The notes: generated from the sequence alone by a model not told the origin. Shown: positions 1 through 6,732, counted from the stretch's first letter. The stretch is 15,699 nucleotides of DNA from Streptomyces sp. NBC_01335 (GCF_035953295.1 NZ_CP108373.1:1-15699); one strand, 5' to 3'. Translations and numbers: made by a program.

Positions 1-325
1 CAAAGAAAGGTGCTTCGCACCTTTCGGACCTCTTTATCCTCGACTTTTTGGCCGCTTATCAAGAGGCAATCACAATTCAAATCCAATAAACCTCGCGCGT
101 TGCGCTTCGGGGATTCGATGCAACTCTAGACGCTGGCATCGAATTCACCCGGACGCATTCTATCCCTTTATTGAAGCCCTAATTCAATTCGCGTATCGGC
201 CCCTTTTTTCGATGCTCGCAATTCGCAACTTCGCCCCTCCATTACCCCTTATTCGCCTTGTTTCACAGAATGCATCACGTCGATTCTCTGTGTAGCGATT
301 GGGTTTTTGGCCTGTCTCCAGGCAC
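1..325. other. gene-free AT-richer stretch with small palindromes
   Basis: I see no credible gene here; the open frames lack ribosome sites and have no actinobacterial codon bias. The base composition is near 50% GC, against about 70% in most of the window. Visible structures are a 9-bp inverted repeat with a 3-nt loop (GAAAGGTGC-TTC-GCACCTTTC, 5-25), GCGC-GTT-GCGC (95-105), and ATTCGATGC (113-121) with GCATCGAAT (136-144). The stretch lies beyond the terminator of the transfer operon. It could be a junction with other DNA, an origin-like region or a replicon end; nothing in it decides between these. Confidence 0.5.
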
Positions 326-352
326 GGAAAAGCCCCCTCCGGAGAGGGGGCC
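326..352 (-). terminator. intrinsic terminator of the transfer operon
   Basis: Read on the minus strand, GCCCCCTC, loop TCCG, GAGGGGGC is followed directly by TTTTCC. The 8-bp all-matched stem and T-run lie about 60 nt beyond the stop of the FtsK-like gene. This is a textbook rho-independent terminator and marks the end of the minus-strand transfer transcript. Confidence 0.85.
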
Positions 353-410
353 GATCCTGCGTTTTTGCTGGTCAGGAGCACCGGACGCGCGTACCGGTAC
401 TTCCGCCCCG

Positions 411-2858
411 CTACGCCTGCTTTTCCTTCTGCTCGTAGTAGGCCCTGATCTGGCCCTCGGTGAACAGCTTCTTTCCGTTGATGACGGTGGGTTCGGGGAA
501 GTCGTCGCGGCGGGTGCTGTGGGCCCGGACGGTGGCCTCCTTCGGGATGCCGGCCACGCCCTCCAGGCGGCGGGAGATCTCGGCGAGGGGCAGCAGCTCG
601 GGCCGGGCGAGCGGGTCCGCGGCTGCCTCCTGGGCGCCTCGGCCACCCTGGCTGGGCACCAGGCGCAGGTGGTCACGCGAGGCCATCACAGAGCCGTCTG
701 CGAGCGTCACAACGCCCTGTTCGTGTGACGGCCCACCTGCGGTTTCGCCTCCGGGCACCCCCTCCAGACCCCCGTTTCGGCCCTCGGGGCTCTCGTCACG
801 TGACAGGGCCCTGATGAAGGTCGGCGGCTTCTCCTCGGAGGGCTCCGGCGGGGGCATGTAGAGCGCCTCCTCGCTGCGGGCGTGGGTGGCGCGCAGCTCC
901 TTGTAGTAGGCCGTGAGGAGCTTGTACGCCTGCCGCTGGTTCTCGTCCTTGGTGAGTTCGGGGTCCCACGGGGCGTAGGGGGTCTGGATTCGGGTGATGT
1001 CTCCGTTGTCCAGCGCGAGGACCATTCGGCCCGCCTTTTTCTGGATGGTCGGCATTTCTGCGCGAGCGCCCATGATGCGCTTCCACTGGTTTTCTGTGTA
1101 GCTGCCGACGAGCTTAAGCGGGAAAAGCGGAGTGAGGGAGACTCCGCCGAATTGGTTGTCTTTGAAGTCCTGGAATACGGCGATGATGTGGACGTTCACT
1201 TCACGGCCCAGGCGGAGAATGGAAGCGACGTCCCGCCAGACCGGGTCAGCGGCTGATTCACCGCTCTGCTTATCGGCCGAGTGCTGCTCTTTGAGGATGT
1301 CCGCGAGGTGATTTGCCTCTTCGAGGAAGATGTAGAGCGGCGGGAAATTAGTCCGCAGCTTGTTCTTCTTCTCGTAATTCCGTGCGGCGAGGACTTCGGC
1401 GACCCACACGAGTACGGCGCGCATATCTTTCGGGGCGCGCGGGTTGATGTATTCGTGGACGCCTTCAATTCCGATGAGGGGCGTCAGAGAGACCATCTTC
1501 GGGTCGATCACGATGATGGTTCCGCTCTTCATCAGCATCTGTACGGCAAGCCACTGGAGGAACGCCGACTTGCCGCCTCCGGAGCCGACCGAGAGGGCCC
1601 AGGAGTTCTGCTCGTCGGCCATCTTCTGGATGATCGGCCGGTCGAATGTGTCCTGCCCGAGGTAGAAGTCGTCCGGGCCCAGAGAGGCCAGGATCGCCTG
1701 CACCTTGGCGTCCCAGATGTTGACCGCGGCCGGGGGCTCCGGCGCGGGGGCCGGCGGCTTGGGCGCGGGCTTGTGGGTGTAGACGGCGGTGTAGGTCTCG
1801 CCGGTGGTGCTGATCCGGGCGACCCACTCCCCCGGGACGCGGCTGTTGATGAGGGCGGACAGGTTCTGTCGGTCCATCTCGCCGCCGCGCCAGGACCAGG
1901 GGAGCCGTACGACGATCCGGGCGTCCGGGGCCGCGAGGGACTCGGGGAGCTGGAGCCAGTTCTGGCGGGGCTCTTCCTCGGGCAGGCCCAGGTCGGCGCG
2001 GAGGATGACCCAGATCCGGGGGCCATAGACGGCGTCGTCGCCCGGCTTCTTGGGCTGGTGGCGGTGGGCGAGGACGCAGGAGGCAATCAGGGCGACGGCC
2101 AGGGCGACGATGGTGGAGACGCGCCAGGCCGGGACCAGGAGGCCGAGAGCGGCTGCGGTGAGGGCGACGCGGGCCAGGCCGCGCAGGGCGTACGGCAGGT
2201 AGTGCCACCTGCGGACCGCCCAGATCAGGGTGCGCACGATCGGCGCGGTGGCGCGGGCGACCTTGACGCACCACTGGACGCGGCGGACGCACCACAGGAC
2301 GATGCGCACGGTCCGGTCCAGGGCTGCCGCGCCCTTGCCGCGGTACGTGGCGAGCCAGCGTGCGGCGTCGCGTGCCCAGGGCCGAGGCTGAGGCTTCTTC
2401 ACCAGGCTCACGCGCGGCGGGGCGAAGGCCACGGAGCCCATCTCGGCCGGCGCGCTCGTGGTCTCGGTCCGGAGGCTGCGGGTGCCCGCCTTGAGGACGG
2501 TGGCGTTCGTCCGGGCGCCGCCCCGGAGCTCCCGGCCGCCGTAGAACCGGGCGACGGCCCAGACCGCCTTGAAGAGGGCCACCAGGCCGCCCCAGAGGGC
2601 CTTGACGCAGCTGACCAGGCCAGCGAAGAAGCCCTTGCCGGAGGTCTTGGCGGTGCCCTTCTTCTTCTTGCTGGCCTGGTCAGCCATCATGCCCAGGACC
2701 AGGAGGATGCCGAGCATGGTGATGTTCCCGCCGGGCAGGGTGGCCGCGCCCCAGTTCCAGGCGGTGGCGAACGCGTCGGCGACCCTGCCGCCGTTTTCGG
2801 CGCCCGGGTCGGGTGGTGTGCTGGTGTGGGCCGCGAGCGCGGCGGTCATGCTGTGCAC
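411..2858 (-). CDS. FtsK/SpoIIIE-like conjugal DNA translocase (TraB-type)
   Basis: Predicted septal DNA pump that moves double-stranded plasmid DNA between mycelial cells; in Streptomyces one FtsK-like protein does this without relaxase nicking. The 815-residue product has hydrophobic segments near 44-60, 77-103 and 223-265. A long cytoplasmic part follows, with Walker A GSGGGKS (about 425-431) and a Walker B-like strand PLYIFLEEA (about 507-515), where the usual DE is EE. The last 65 residues look like a small winged-helix DNA-reading domain. I chose the GTG at 2858 because GAGGGGA stands just upstream. An in-frame GTG at 2975 would add 39 residues but has no ribosome site and would read through a leader hairpin. 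Codons between about 1080 and 1500 are unusually AT-rich. It is the last gene before the terminator, downstream of Spd-like genes. Family assignment is strong; the exact substrate sequence is unknown. Confidence 0.88.
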   Translation of the reverse strand: MHSMTAALAAHTSTPPDPGAENGGRVADAFATAWNWGAATLPGGNITMLGILLVLGMMADQASKKKKGTAKTSGKGFFAGLVSCVKALWGGLVALFKAVWAVARFYGGRELRGGARTNATVLKAGTRSLRTETTSAPAEMGSVAFAPPRVSLVKKPQPRPWARDAARWLATYRGKGAAALDRTVRIVLWCVRRVQWCVKVARATAPIVRTLIWAVRRWHYLPYALRGLARVALTAAALGLLVPAWRVSTIVALAVALIASCVLAHRHQPKKPGDDAVYGPRIWVILRADLGLPEEEPRQNWLQLPESLAAPDARIVVRLPWSWRGGEMDRQNLSALINSRVPGEWVARISTTGETYTAVYTHKPAPKPPAPAPEPPAAVNIWDAKVQAILASLGPDDFYLGQDTFDRPIIQKMADEQNSWALSVGSGGGKSAFLQWLAVQMLMKSGTIIVIDPKMVSLTPLIGIEGVHEYINPRAPKDMRAVLVWVAEVLAARNYEKKNKLRTNFPPLYIFLEEANHLADILKEQHSADKQSGESAADPVWRDVASILRLGREVNVHIIAVFQDFKDNQFGGVSLTPLFPLKLVGSYTENQWKRIMGARAEMPTIQKKAGRMVLALDNGDITRIQTPYAPWDPELTKDENQRQAYKLLTAYYKELRATHARSEEALYMPPPEPSEEKPPTFIRALSRDESPEGRNGGLEGVPGGETAGGPSHEQGVVTLADGSVMASRDHLRLVPSQGGRGAQEAAADPLARPELLPLAEISRRLEGVAGIPKEATVRAHSTRRDDFPEPTVINGKKLFTEGQIRAYYEQKEKQA

Positions 2859-2894
2859 GGGAATCCCCTCGGTCTTCGTGCTGGAGGGATCCGG

Positions 2895-2940
2895 CCGCCC
2901 GGCAGGTGATGAATCTCTGGCAGGAGAACCTGCCGGGCGG
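2895..2940 (-). promoter_or_regulatory. leader hairpin with two alternative pairings before tra
   Basis: A 13-bp inverted repeat (CCGCCCGGCAGGT at 2895-2907, ACCTGCCGGGCGG at 2928-2940) lies between the SpdB-like gene and the chosen tra start. A third arm inside the loop allows a competing 6-bp stem with a 4-nt loop (GGCAGG 2919-2924 with CCTGCC 2929-2934). The two folds exclude each other, so this may be an attenuator or a protein-controlled switch setting tra expression. Function is inferred. Confidence 0.5.
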
Positions 2941-3070
2941 TACCGAATCCTGATCTTTTCGAGTGGGTCTGACACCGTGCGGACTTCGTCCTGTGGACGG
3001 AGTCCGCGTAGTGCCCGTAGAAGTGCGGCGAGCCGTGGCCGTGTGACAGCGCGGCCGGTACTTTCTCGGG

Positions 3071-4195
3071 TCAGAGGTACTGGCCGATCGGCGCGGACTC
3101 CTCGGCCTGGGCGTCCGCCTCGGCCTGCTGGGCGTCCGCCTTGGCCTCGCGGAAGTACTTGGTGACCGTGGACTTCGTGGCGGGGTCGTCGGCGTCGCGG
3201 TTGTGGCGGGTGGCGATGGCGTCGAGCACCGTGCGGACGTCCTGGACCCCTTCCGCGACCATCCCGAAGACGTCTGCGCGAATGGACCGCTTCTTCTTCG
3301 GCTCGGTGCGGACGACCTGGAGATCCGGGCGGACGTTCCGGACCTCTTCTGCCTGGTCAGAGCCCGTGCCGGTCGGACGTCCGTTCCCATCCGCAGGGAT
3401 AGTGGACTCCTGAGCTCGTGAGTCCACGACGTCATCAGCGGATGCGGCGAGGAGAGCGGGCCGGGTGCTCGCGGACGTCAGAGCCGGGAGGTCGGACATG
3501 GTGCCGAACATCTGCGCCAGGGCGTCGTTGGCGCCCGCGCCGATCCGCTCGCGCTGGATGTCCATCAGGTCGGCGCCGAGACGGACGTCGCCGCTGCCGA
3601 CCTTCCGGGCGAGCTTCCAGGACTTCTTGACGGACGCCTTGCGGACGCGGTCGGACGGGTGCGACGCGGCGCGGGCCCGGTGGTAGGCAAGGTCGCGGAC
3701 GATGACGGCGGCTCGGGCCTCCGCCTCGATGTCGCGGCCCTCCTGGTGGACGACGACGCGGCGGGACAGGAACGCGATGCCCTCGGCGGACGCGGTGATG
3801 GCCATCGGGGTGAGGCCATAGACCAGGGCCTGTCCGAGGTCCTTCGCGGCGGTCGCGCCCATGGCGGCTGCGGCGGCCGGCAGCGCCCAGAGTCCGGCGC
3901 GGACGAGCGCCGGGGCCGACTGCCCGAGGAGCGTGGTGACGAGAAGGACCAGGGCGAGAACCGCGGTCGCGCCCTCACCGGCCGCGAGTGCGCCGATCGC
4001 CGTGCCCTCGCCGTACTTCCCGCTGATGTTGTTGTACGTGCCGACGCCACCGGCGATGCCGACCGCGATCATCGGCACGATGGCCATGACGAGCACGGCC
4101 CGCTGCATCGTGGTGAGCTTGCGCATCGGGCGGACGTCCTCGGTGTCGTCCTCGACCTCGACGTCGATGACGGGGGCGGTGGTCTTGGTGTTCAC
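3071..4195 (-). CDS. SpdB-like membrane spread protein
   Basis: A 374-residue protein with an acidic N-terminus and a cluster of hydrophobic segments near residues 31-52, 72-91, 99-115 and 122-144. A long charged cytoplasmic tail follows. The tail ends in a stretch (about 305-350, around VFGMVAEGVQDVRTVLDAIA) that could be a helix-turn-helix for DNA contact. Four helices plus a DNA-binding tail is the plan of Spd (plasmid spread) proteins, which help a transferred plasmid move along the recipient mycelium. Its place just upstream of the FtsK-like gene supports this. The start is a GTG at 4195 with AAAGGAA upstream. Residues about 254-266 (DVVDSRAQESTI) are encoded by one of the dispersed palindromic elements (3402-3434) and form a linker. 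I infer the spread role from architecture and context; no residue-level signature proves it. Confidence 0.7.
   Translation of the reverse strand: MNTKTTAPVIDVEVEDDTEDVRPMRKLTTMQRAVLVMAIVPMIAVGIAGGVGTYNNISGKYGEGTAIGALAAGEGATAVLALVLLVTTLLGQSAPALVRAGLWALPAAAAAMGATAAKDLGQALVYGLTPMAITASAEGIAFLSRRVVVHQEGRDIEAEARAAVIVRDLAYHRARAASHPSDRVRKASVKKSWKLARKVGSGDVRLGADLMDIQRERIGAGANDALAQMFGTMSDLPALTSASTRPALLAASADDVVDSRAQESTIPADGNGRPTGTGSDQAEEVRNVRPDLQVVRTEPKKKRSIRADVFGMVAEGVQDVRTVLDAIATRHNRDADDPATKSTVTKYFREAKADAQQAEADAQAEESAPIGQYL
3402..3434. repeat. dispersed palindromic element, copy A (inside spdB-like CDS)
   Basis: GTGGACTC (3402-3409) and GAGTCCAC (3420-3427) flank a 10-nt centre, followed by GACGTCA. 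The arms, centre length and tail match the other elements of the family in this window. It lies in coding sequence for a variable linker. Confidence 0.6.
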
Positions 4196-4211
4196 GGGGT
4201 TCCTTTCGGTT

Positions 4212-4249
4212 TGGTGACGCCACGAGCTCGCGGGTTCGTGGCGTCACCA
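4212..4249. repeat. dispersed palindromic element, copy B
   Basis: A 14-bp perfect inverted repeat, TGGTGACGCCACGA with TCGTGGCGTCACCA, around the 10-nt centre GCTCGCGGGT. It sits in the gap between the SpdB-like gene and the two-TM protein gene. It could act as a hairpin in the mRNA, but its wording matches copies found outside transcripts, so a DNA-level role is also possible. Confidence 0.75.
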
Positions 4250-4273
4250 GTGGAGTTCCGACGCAGGTGGGAG

Positions 4274-4690
4274 CTACTTCTTCTTCGATTCCGGGGCCGT
4301 GAGGCCCTTGAGCTTGGTGACGAGCCAGCCGACCGCGACGACGGCACCGACGGCCGTGATTCCGATCGGGACGGCGTTCGCACCGACGACGCCGATCAGG
4401 CCCATGAGGGTGCCGCCGCAGATGACGACCAGGCCGGTGGTGCAGCCGCACAGCACGACGGCGACGACCAGGAGGAGGACGACGTTGACGACCAGCTCGC
4501 GCTGGGCGGGGCTCATGGACGACTGCTCGGGGAGCTGGACAACGATGGGCTGCGGCTGGCCGATCGTGTAGTGGTACGGCACGCCGTCGCGGTACTCGAC
4601 GGCCGGCGGCCGGTGGTGCGCGACCGGGGCGGCCTGGGTGGGGAACGACTGCGGGAGGTACTGCCGCTGCTGGGGGAGTTCGGGGTTCAT
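4274..4690 (-). CDS. small two-TM membrane protein of the transfer operon
   Basis: A 138-residue protein. The first 65 residues are rich in Pro, Gln and His and appear disordered. Two hydrophobic segments follow, about 67-88 (VVNVVLLLVVAVVLCGC) and 91-125, and the protein ends in a Lys-rich tail (KLKGLTAPESKKK). I chose the ATG at 4690, 13 nt after the stop of the zinc-finger gene, because the frame further upstream runs through that gene. Position and shape resemble small Spd proteins that work with SpdB and TraB at the membrane, but I recognise no specific family. Downstream, palindromic element B separates it from the SpdB-like gene. Confidence 0.7.
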   Translation of the reverse strand: MNPELPQQRQYLPQSFPTQAAPVAHHRPPAVEYRDGVPYHYTIGQPQPIVVQLPEQSSMSPAQRELVVNVVLLLVVAVVLCGCTTGLVVICGGTLMGLIGVVGANAVPIGITAVGAVVAVGWLVTKLKGLTAPESKKK

Positions 4691-4703
4691 GTGTCTGGTC
4701 CTC

Positions 4704-5087
4704 TCAGGCCGCGAGCGCGGTCGACGGGTCGGCGCATCCCGGGCAGCAGCCCAGGGACGTCGGGATGACGTAGGAGAAGGTGACCGCACAGAGCGGACAG
4801 GTCCGGCGGGCGCGCATCATGGCGGCCACCGCGCGGGTCCGGCCCGGGGTCATCGGGCGGACCGGGGCGGCCAGGTCGATGCGGTAGAGGTAGGCGGCGC
4901 GGACGGGGCGGACCCGGGTGAGCGGGTCGCGGCGGCCGTACCAGAGGACCTGGGCGACGACGTCCTGGCCGTTCGGCCGGAGGCCCTGGGCCCGGAGTTG
5001 GCGGCGGGTGGCGAGGCCCTCGGGGGCCAGCCGACGCGGGAAGGTCGGGATGCCGTACTCGTCGCCGGTCGGGTCGAAGAACCTCAT
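4704..5087 (-). CDS. RRQRL-motif-like zinc-binding protein
   Basis: A 127-residue protein starting MRFFDPTGDEYGIP, with the conserved-looking block ATRRQLRAQGLRPNGQDV (about 26-43), reminiscent of the RRQRL-motif zinc-binding proteins common on Streptomyces plasmids. Near the C-terminus CPLC (97-100) and a CCPGC cluster (114-118) would form a four-cysteine zinc site. The ATG at 5087 is preceded by the near-ideal ribosome site AGGAGGTGAC, which decides it against the longer frame starting at 5255. The gene lies 86 nt downstream of the small membrane protein gene, with palindromic element C between, and just upstream of the two-TM gene. Its job in transfer is unknown; a nucleic-acid or protein-docking adaptor is a reasonable guess. 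Confidence 0.75.
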   Translation of the reverse strand: MRFFDPTGDEYGIPTFPRRLAPEGLATRRQLRAQGLRPNGQDVVAQVLWYGRRDPLTRVRPVRAAYLYRIDLAAPVRPMTPGRTRAVAAMMRARRTCPLCAVTFSYVIPTSLGCCPGCADPSTALAA

Positions 5088-5121
5088 CTGGTCACCTCCT
5101 GTGCTGGTCACTGGGCTTTGG

Positions 5122-5153
5122 TGGCGTCGTGGACTCGTGAGCCCACGACGCCA
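5122..5153. repeat. dispersed palindromic element, copy C
   Basis: An 11-bp perfect inverted repeat, TGGCGTCGTGG and CCACGACGCCA, around the 10-nt centre ACTCGTGAGC. Centre length and wording match copies A and B. It lies in the gap upstream of the zinc-finger gene. Confidence 0.75.
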
Positions 5154-5173
5154 GGAGCGGGGCGGTGCGCTGT

Positions 5174-5473
5174 TCAGAAGGGGGGCTTGAAGCTCCGGCG
5201 GATCAACGGGCGGGTCGGGGTGAGGATCACCCGGAGAGCGAGGCCACAGCACCACTCCTGCGGGGTGAAGCCCCAGAACCGGCTCACGCCCCAGAGCCGC
5301 ATGGTCACCACGGCCGACCCGAACCCGGCCAGGAACGAGGCCGCCTCAGTCAGAAGCGAGTCGGAGCCGAGACGGCTGGTGACCGTGATCGTGAGGACTT
5401 CCACGAGAAGGCCGGCGGCGAGAGAGGAGCGGGTGAGGACCGCGACCAGGAGGCGGGCCAGGGTCGGCGGCAT
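5174..5473 (-). CDS. small membrane protein of the transfer operon
   Basis: A 99-residue hydrophobic protein with likely membrane segments around residues 5-30 and 42-60. A Trp/Cys-containing stretch (RFWGFTPQEWCCGLAL) and a basic C-terminus (PLIRRSFKPPF) follow. The start used here is the ATG at 5473, whose first base is the last base of the upstream stop codon (TGATG arrangement), which implies translational coupling. An ATG three codons earlier (5482) is possible. No family is recognised. Its place among Spd-like genes suggests a membrane role in plasmid spread. Confidence 0.68.
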   Translation of the reverse strand: MPPTLARLLVAVLTRSSLAAGLLVEVLTITVTSRLGSDSLLTEAASFLAGFGSAVVTMRLWGVSRFWGFTPQEWCCGLALRVILTPTRPLIRRSFKPPF

Positions 5474-5784
5474 CAGAACCACCCGCCCGACTTCTTCTTG
5501 CTGCGGCGGTCGGCGGCCTCCTGGGCGACCGCCTGCTGGCGCTCGGACTCCAGCACGTTGACGTCGGCCGCGGCCCGCTCGATGGCGCCGGACCAGATCT
5601 TCCCGGCGGCGCGCTCGGCGGCCGGGGAGCTCTTGAGGCGGGTCGCCTTGGCGAGCGCGAAACCGGCGAGCCCGGCGAGCTTGGCCTGGTCGCCCACGGG
5701 GAGCGCGGTCGAGTCCTGGTCCTGGAGCCGTTCCAGCTTCGCCTTCGCGGCGGCGATCTCGCGGTCGATCTTCCTGGTGTTCAT
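5473..5784 (-). CDS. coiled-coil protein of the transfer operon
   Basis: A 103-residue, highly charged, Ala-rich protein with two probable helices. One is at about 3-24 (RKIDREIAAAKAKLERLQDQ) and one at about 65-95, separated by a less charged stretch (AKLAGLAGFALAKATRL). The tail is basic (RRSKKKSGGWF). Such proteins often act as small structural or adaptor subunits. The ATG at 5784 overlaps the previous stop by 4 nt (ATGA) and has AAGGGAG upstream; the stop shares a base with the next start. It sits third-last in a five-gene overlapping chain led by the sigma factor. I recognise no family. Confidence 0.72.
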   Translation of the reverse strand: MNTRKIDREIAAAKAKLERLQDQDSTALPVGDQAKLAGLAGFALAKATRLKSSPAAERAAGKIWSGAIERAAADVNVLESERQQAVAQEAADRRSKKKSGGWF

Positions 5785-5963
5785 GCGTCTCCCTTACGGG
5801 GATAGGTGTGGCCGGCGGGCGGATAGGTCGAGCCCTGCGGGGGGACGGCGCCCTCCAGGACCACCCGCTCGAACTGGTCGAGCGGGAAGTCGGAGACCGC
5901 GTCGCGCAGGTGGTGCAGGAGCCGGGAGGACCGGGCGGCGTCGTCGGCGGGTGTCTCGATCAC
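5781..5963 (-). CDS. 60-residue hypothetical protein of the transfer operon
   Basis: A short protein beginning (GTG at 5963) MIETPADDAARSSRLLHHL. It has an amphipathic helical first half (about 8-40) and a Pro/Tyr-rich tail (STYPPAGHTYPRKGDA). A longer in-frame start exists at 6035, but the GTG at 5963 overlaps the zinc-ribbon stop as GTGA. The same overlap style is used by its neighbours on both sides, so this start is preferred. Its own stop overlaps the next gene as ATGA. No family is recognised. The tight coupling implies that it is made in step with the sigma factor and the zinc-ribbon peptide. Confidence 0.6.
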   Translation of the reverse strand: MIETPADDAARSSRLLHHLRDAVSDFPLDQFERVVLEGAVPPQGSTYPPAGHTYPRKGDA

Positions 5964-6076
5964 TTCGAGCACTCGCCGCACTGGCCGGGGTTGGTCGGGG
6001 AGCTGATCCACGCCCCGCAGCCGGAGCACTGCCACAGGTGCCGCAACACGGCGAGCAGAGAGATCACGGCGATCAC
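5960..6076 (-). CDS. 38-residue zinc-ribbon peptide
   Basis: A very small gene read from GTG at 6076 to TGA at 5960. The peptide has a hydrophobic start (VIAVISLLAVLRHLW) and then CSGC (17-20) and CGEC (33-36) twelve residues apart. This is the four-cysteine spacing of a minimal zinc ribbon, with Trp and Pro between. It is joined to both neighbours by GTGA 4-nt overlaps, which supports it as a real gene. The N-terminus could be a short membrane helix that puts the zinc ribbon at the membrane, or simply the hydrophobic core strand. Possible roles are an adaptor for the sigma factor (anti-sigma-like) or a structural piece of the transfer machinery; both are guesses. Confidence 0.65.
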   Translation of the reverse strand: MIAVISLLAVLRHLWQCSGCGAWISSPTNPGQCGECSK

Positions 6077-6591
6077 CCGGCCAGCGTCATGGAGGAGCGG
6101 AGGCGGCGGGCGCCACGGTGGAGGTGGGTGTAGACCGCGCCGCGCGACCGGCCCATGCGGGCGGCGATGGCACGGTGGGTGAGGCCCTGGGCCGCGAGCC
6201 TGAGCGCCGTGCTCTGGACTGCCGAGAGGTCCGCGAGCGCGAGGAGGTCGCTGGAGTCGTCGGCGGCCGGGGCCGGCGGGAGGGCGCGGGAGGTGAGGAC
6301 GTCGGTGAAGTCCTCGGGGGTCTCGCTCGCATGGCGGGGCCGGTAGCGGTCAACGGCCGCGCGGAAGGCGATCGAGCGGAGCCAGCCGTAGGCCGACTCG
6401 TCGTCGGCGCGGAGCTGGTGGAGGGAGAGTGCGGCGCGGAGCCACGTCTCGGAGACGACGTCCTCGGCGGCGGCGTGGTCCCGGGTGCGGGACACGGCGT
6501 AGCCGAGGAGGCGGGAGTTGTAGAGGCGGAACAGCCGGTCGAGCCGGTCCGCAGAAGCCGCGGTGAGCGGCTGGACGTCGATACGATCCAT
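6073..6591 (-). CDS. ECF-like sigma-70 family factor heading the transfer operon
   Basis: A 172-residue protein with the two ECF sigma domains. Sigma region 2 is about 22-90, with LFRLYNSRLLGYAVSRTRDHAAAEDVVSETWLRA-type residues including the AEDVVSETW block, and the next helix contains WLRSIAFRAAVDRYR. An acidic Pro-rich linker (about 88-115) follows. Sigma region 4 is about 122-165, with the helix-turn-helix LTHRAIAARMGRSRGAVYTHLHRGARRL. These domains should bind RNA polymerase and the -10/-35 elements. The ATG at 6591 has AAGGGAG upstream. It is the first gene of the minus-strand transfer operon and overlaps the zinc-ribbon gene by GTGA. It may drive plasmid promoters, or may act only as a DNA-binding regulator. 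A sigma factor in this position of a transfer operon is unusual. Confidence 0.88.
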   Translation of the reverse strand: MDRIDVQPLTAASADRLDRLFRLYNSRLLGYAVSRTRDHAAAEDVVSETWLRAALSLHQLRADDESAYGWLRSIAFRAAVDRYRPRHASETPEDFTDVLTSRALPPAPAADDSSDLLALADLSAVQSTALRLAAQGLTHRAIAARMGRSRGAVYTHLHRGARRLRSSMTLAG

Positions 6592-6635
6592 GGAGGATCG
6601 CTCCCTTCTGGTGCTTCAGAACGGGTTCGGTCTCA

Positions 6636-6671
6636 GGCCCCAGTCCGGAGGTGAGATACCGGGCTGGGGCC
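6636..6671 (-). promoter_or_regulatory. hairpin in the 5' leader of the sigma/transfer operon
   Basis: GGCCCCAG plus CCGG pairs with CCGG plus CTGGGGCC across a 10-nt loop, with one mismatched position in a 13-position stem. It lies between the putative promoter near 6690-6719 and the sigma start at 6591. It has no T-run, so it is more likely an mRNA stability or attenuation element than a plain terminator. Function is inferred. Confidence 0.45.
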
Positions 6672-6689
6672 GTCGTGTTTCCGTGGGAT

Positions 6690-6719
6690 AAAGGTGGCCT
6701 AGCCGCTAGCCGTTGTCAA
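6690..6719 (-). promoter_or_regulatory. putative promoter of the transfer operon
   Basis: A perfect TTGACA (minus strand, 6719-6714) faces the sigma gene. The best -10 at 17-nt spacing is weak (CACCTT). The 16-bp operator copy at 6694-6709 fills the spacer, so a bound repressor would block RNA polymerase directly. Confidence 0.5.
6694..6709. promoter_or_regulatory. operator-like 16-bp repeat, copy 1
   Basis: GTGGCCTAGCCGCTAG, identical to the copy at 6733-6748 and 39 bp from it. It contains two CTAG words three bases apart. It overlaps the putative transfer promoter spacer, and the GntR-family product next door is the likely binder. Confidence 0.6.
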
Positions 6720-6732
6720 GGCTGGCCGCCAA

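Noticed and set aside
795..804. GTCACGTGAC palindrome in tra as an eighth dispersed element
   Set aside because: Short, lacks the flanking arms and the TGACGTCA order of the other copies; it could occur by chance.
1281..2909. 542-codon open frame on the plus strand opposite tra
   Set aside because: Gly/Asp/Arg-rich shadow without motifs; the minus frame encodes a Walker A and membrane segments.
2859..2975. Longer N-terminus for the translocase from GTG 2975
   Set aside because: No ribosome site there, and the added 39 codons run through the leader hairpin; GTG 2858 has GAGGGGA at good spacing.
3659..4768. 369-codon plus-strand open frame
   Set aside because: Spans two minus-strand genes and their gap, with a composition typical of a GC-rich shadow.
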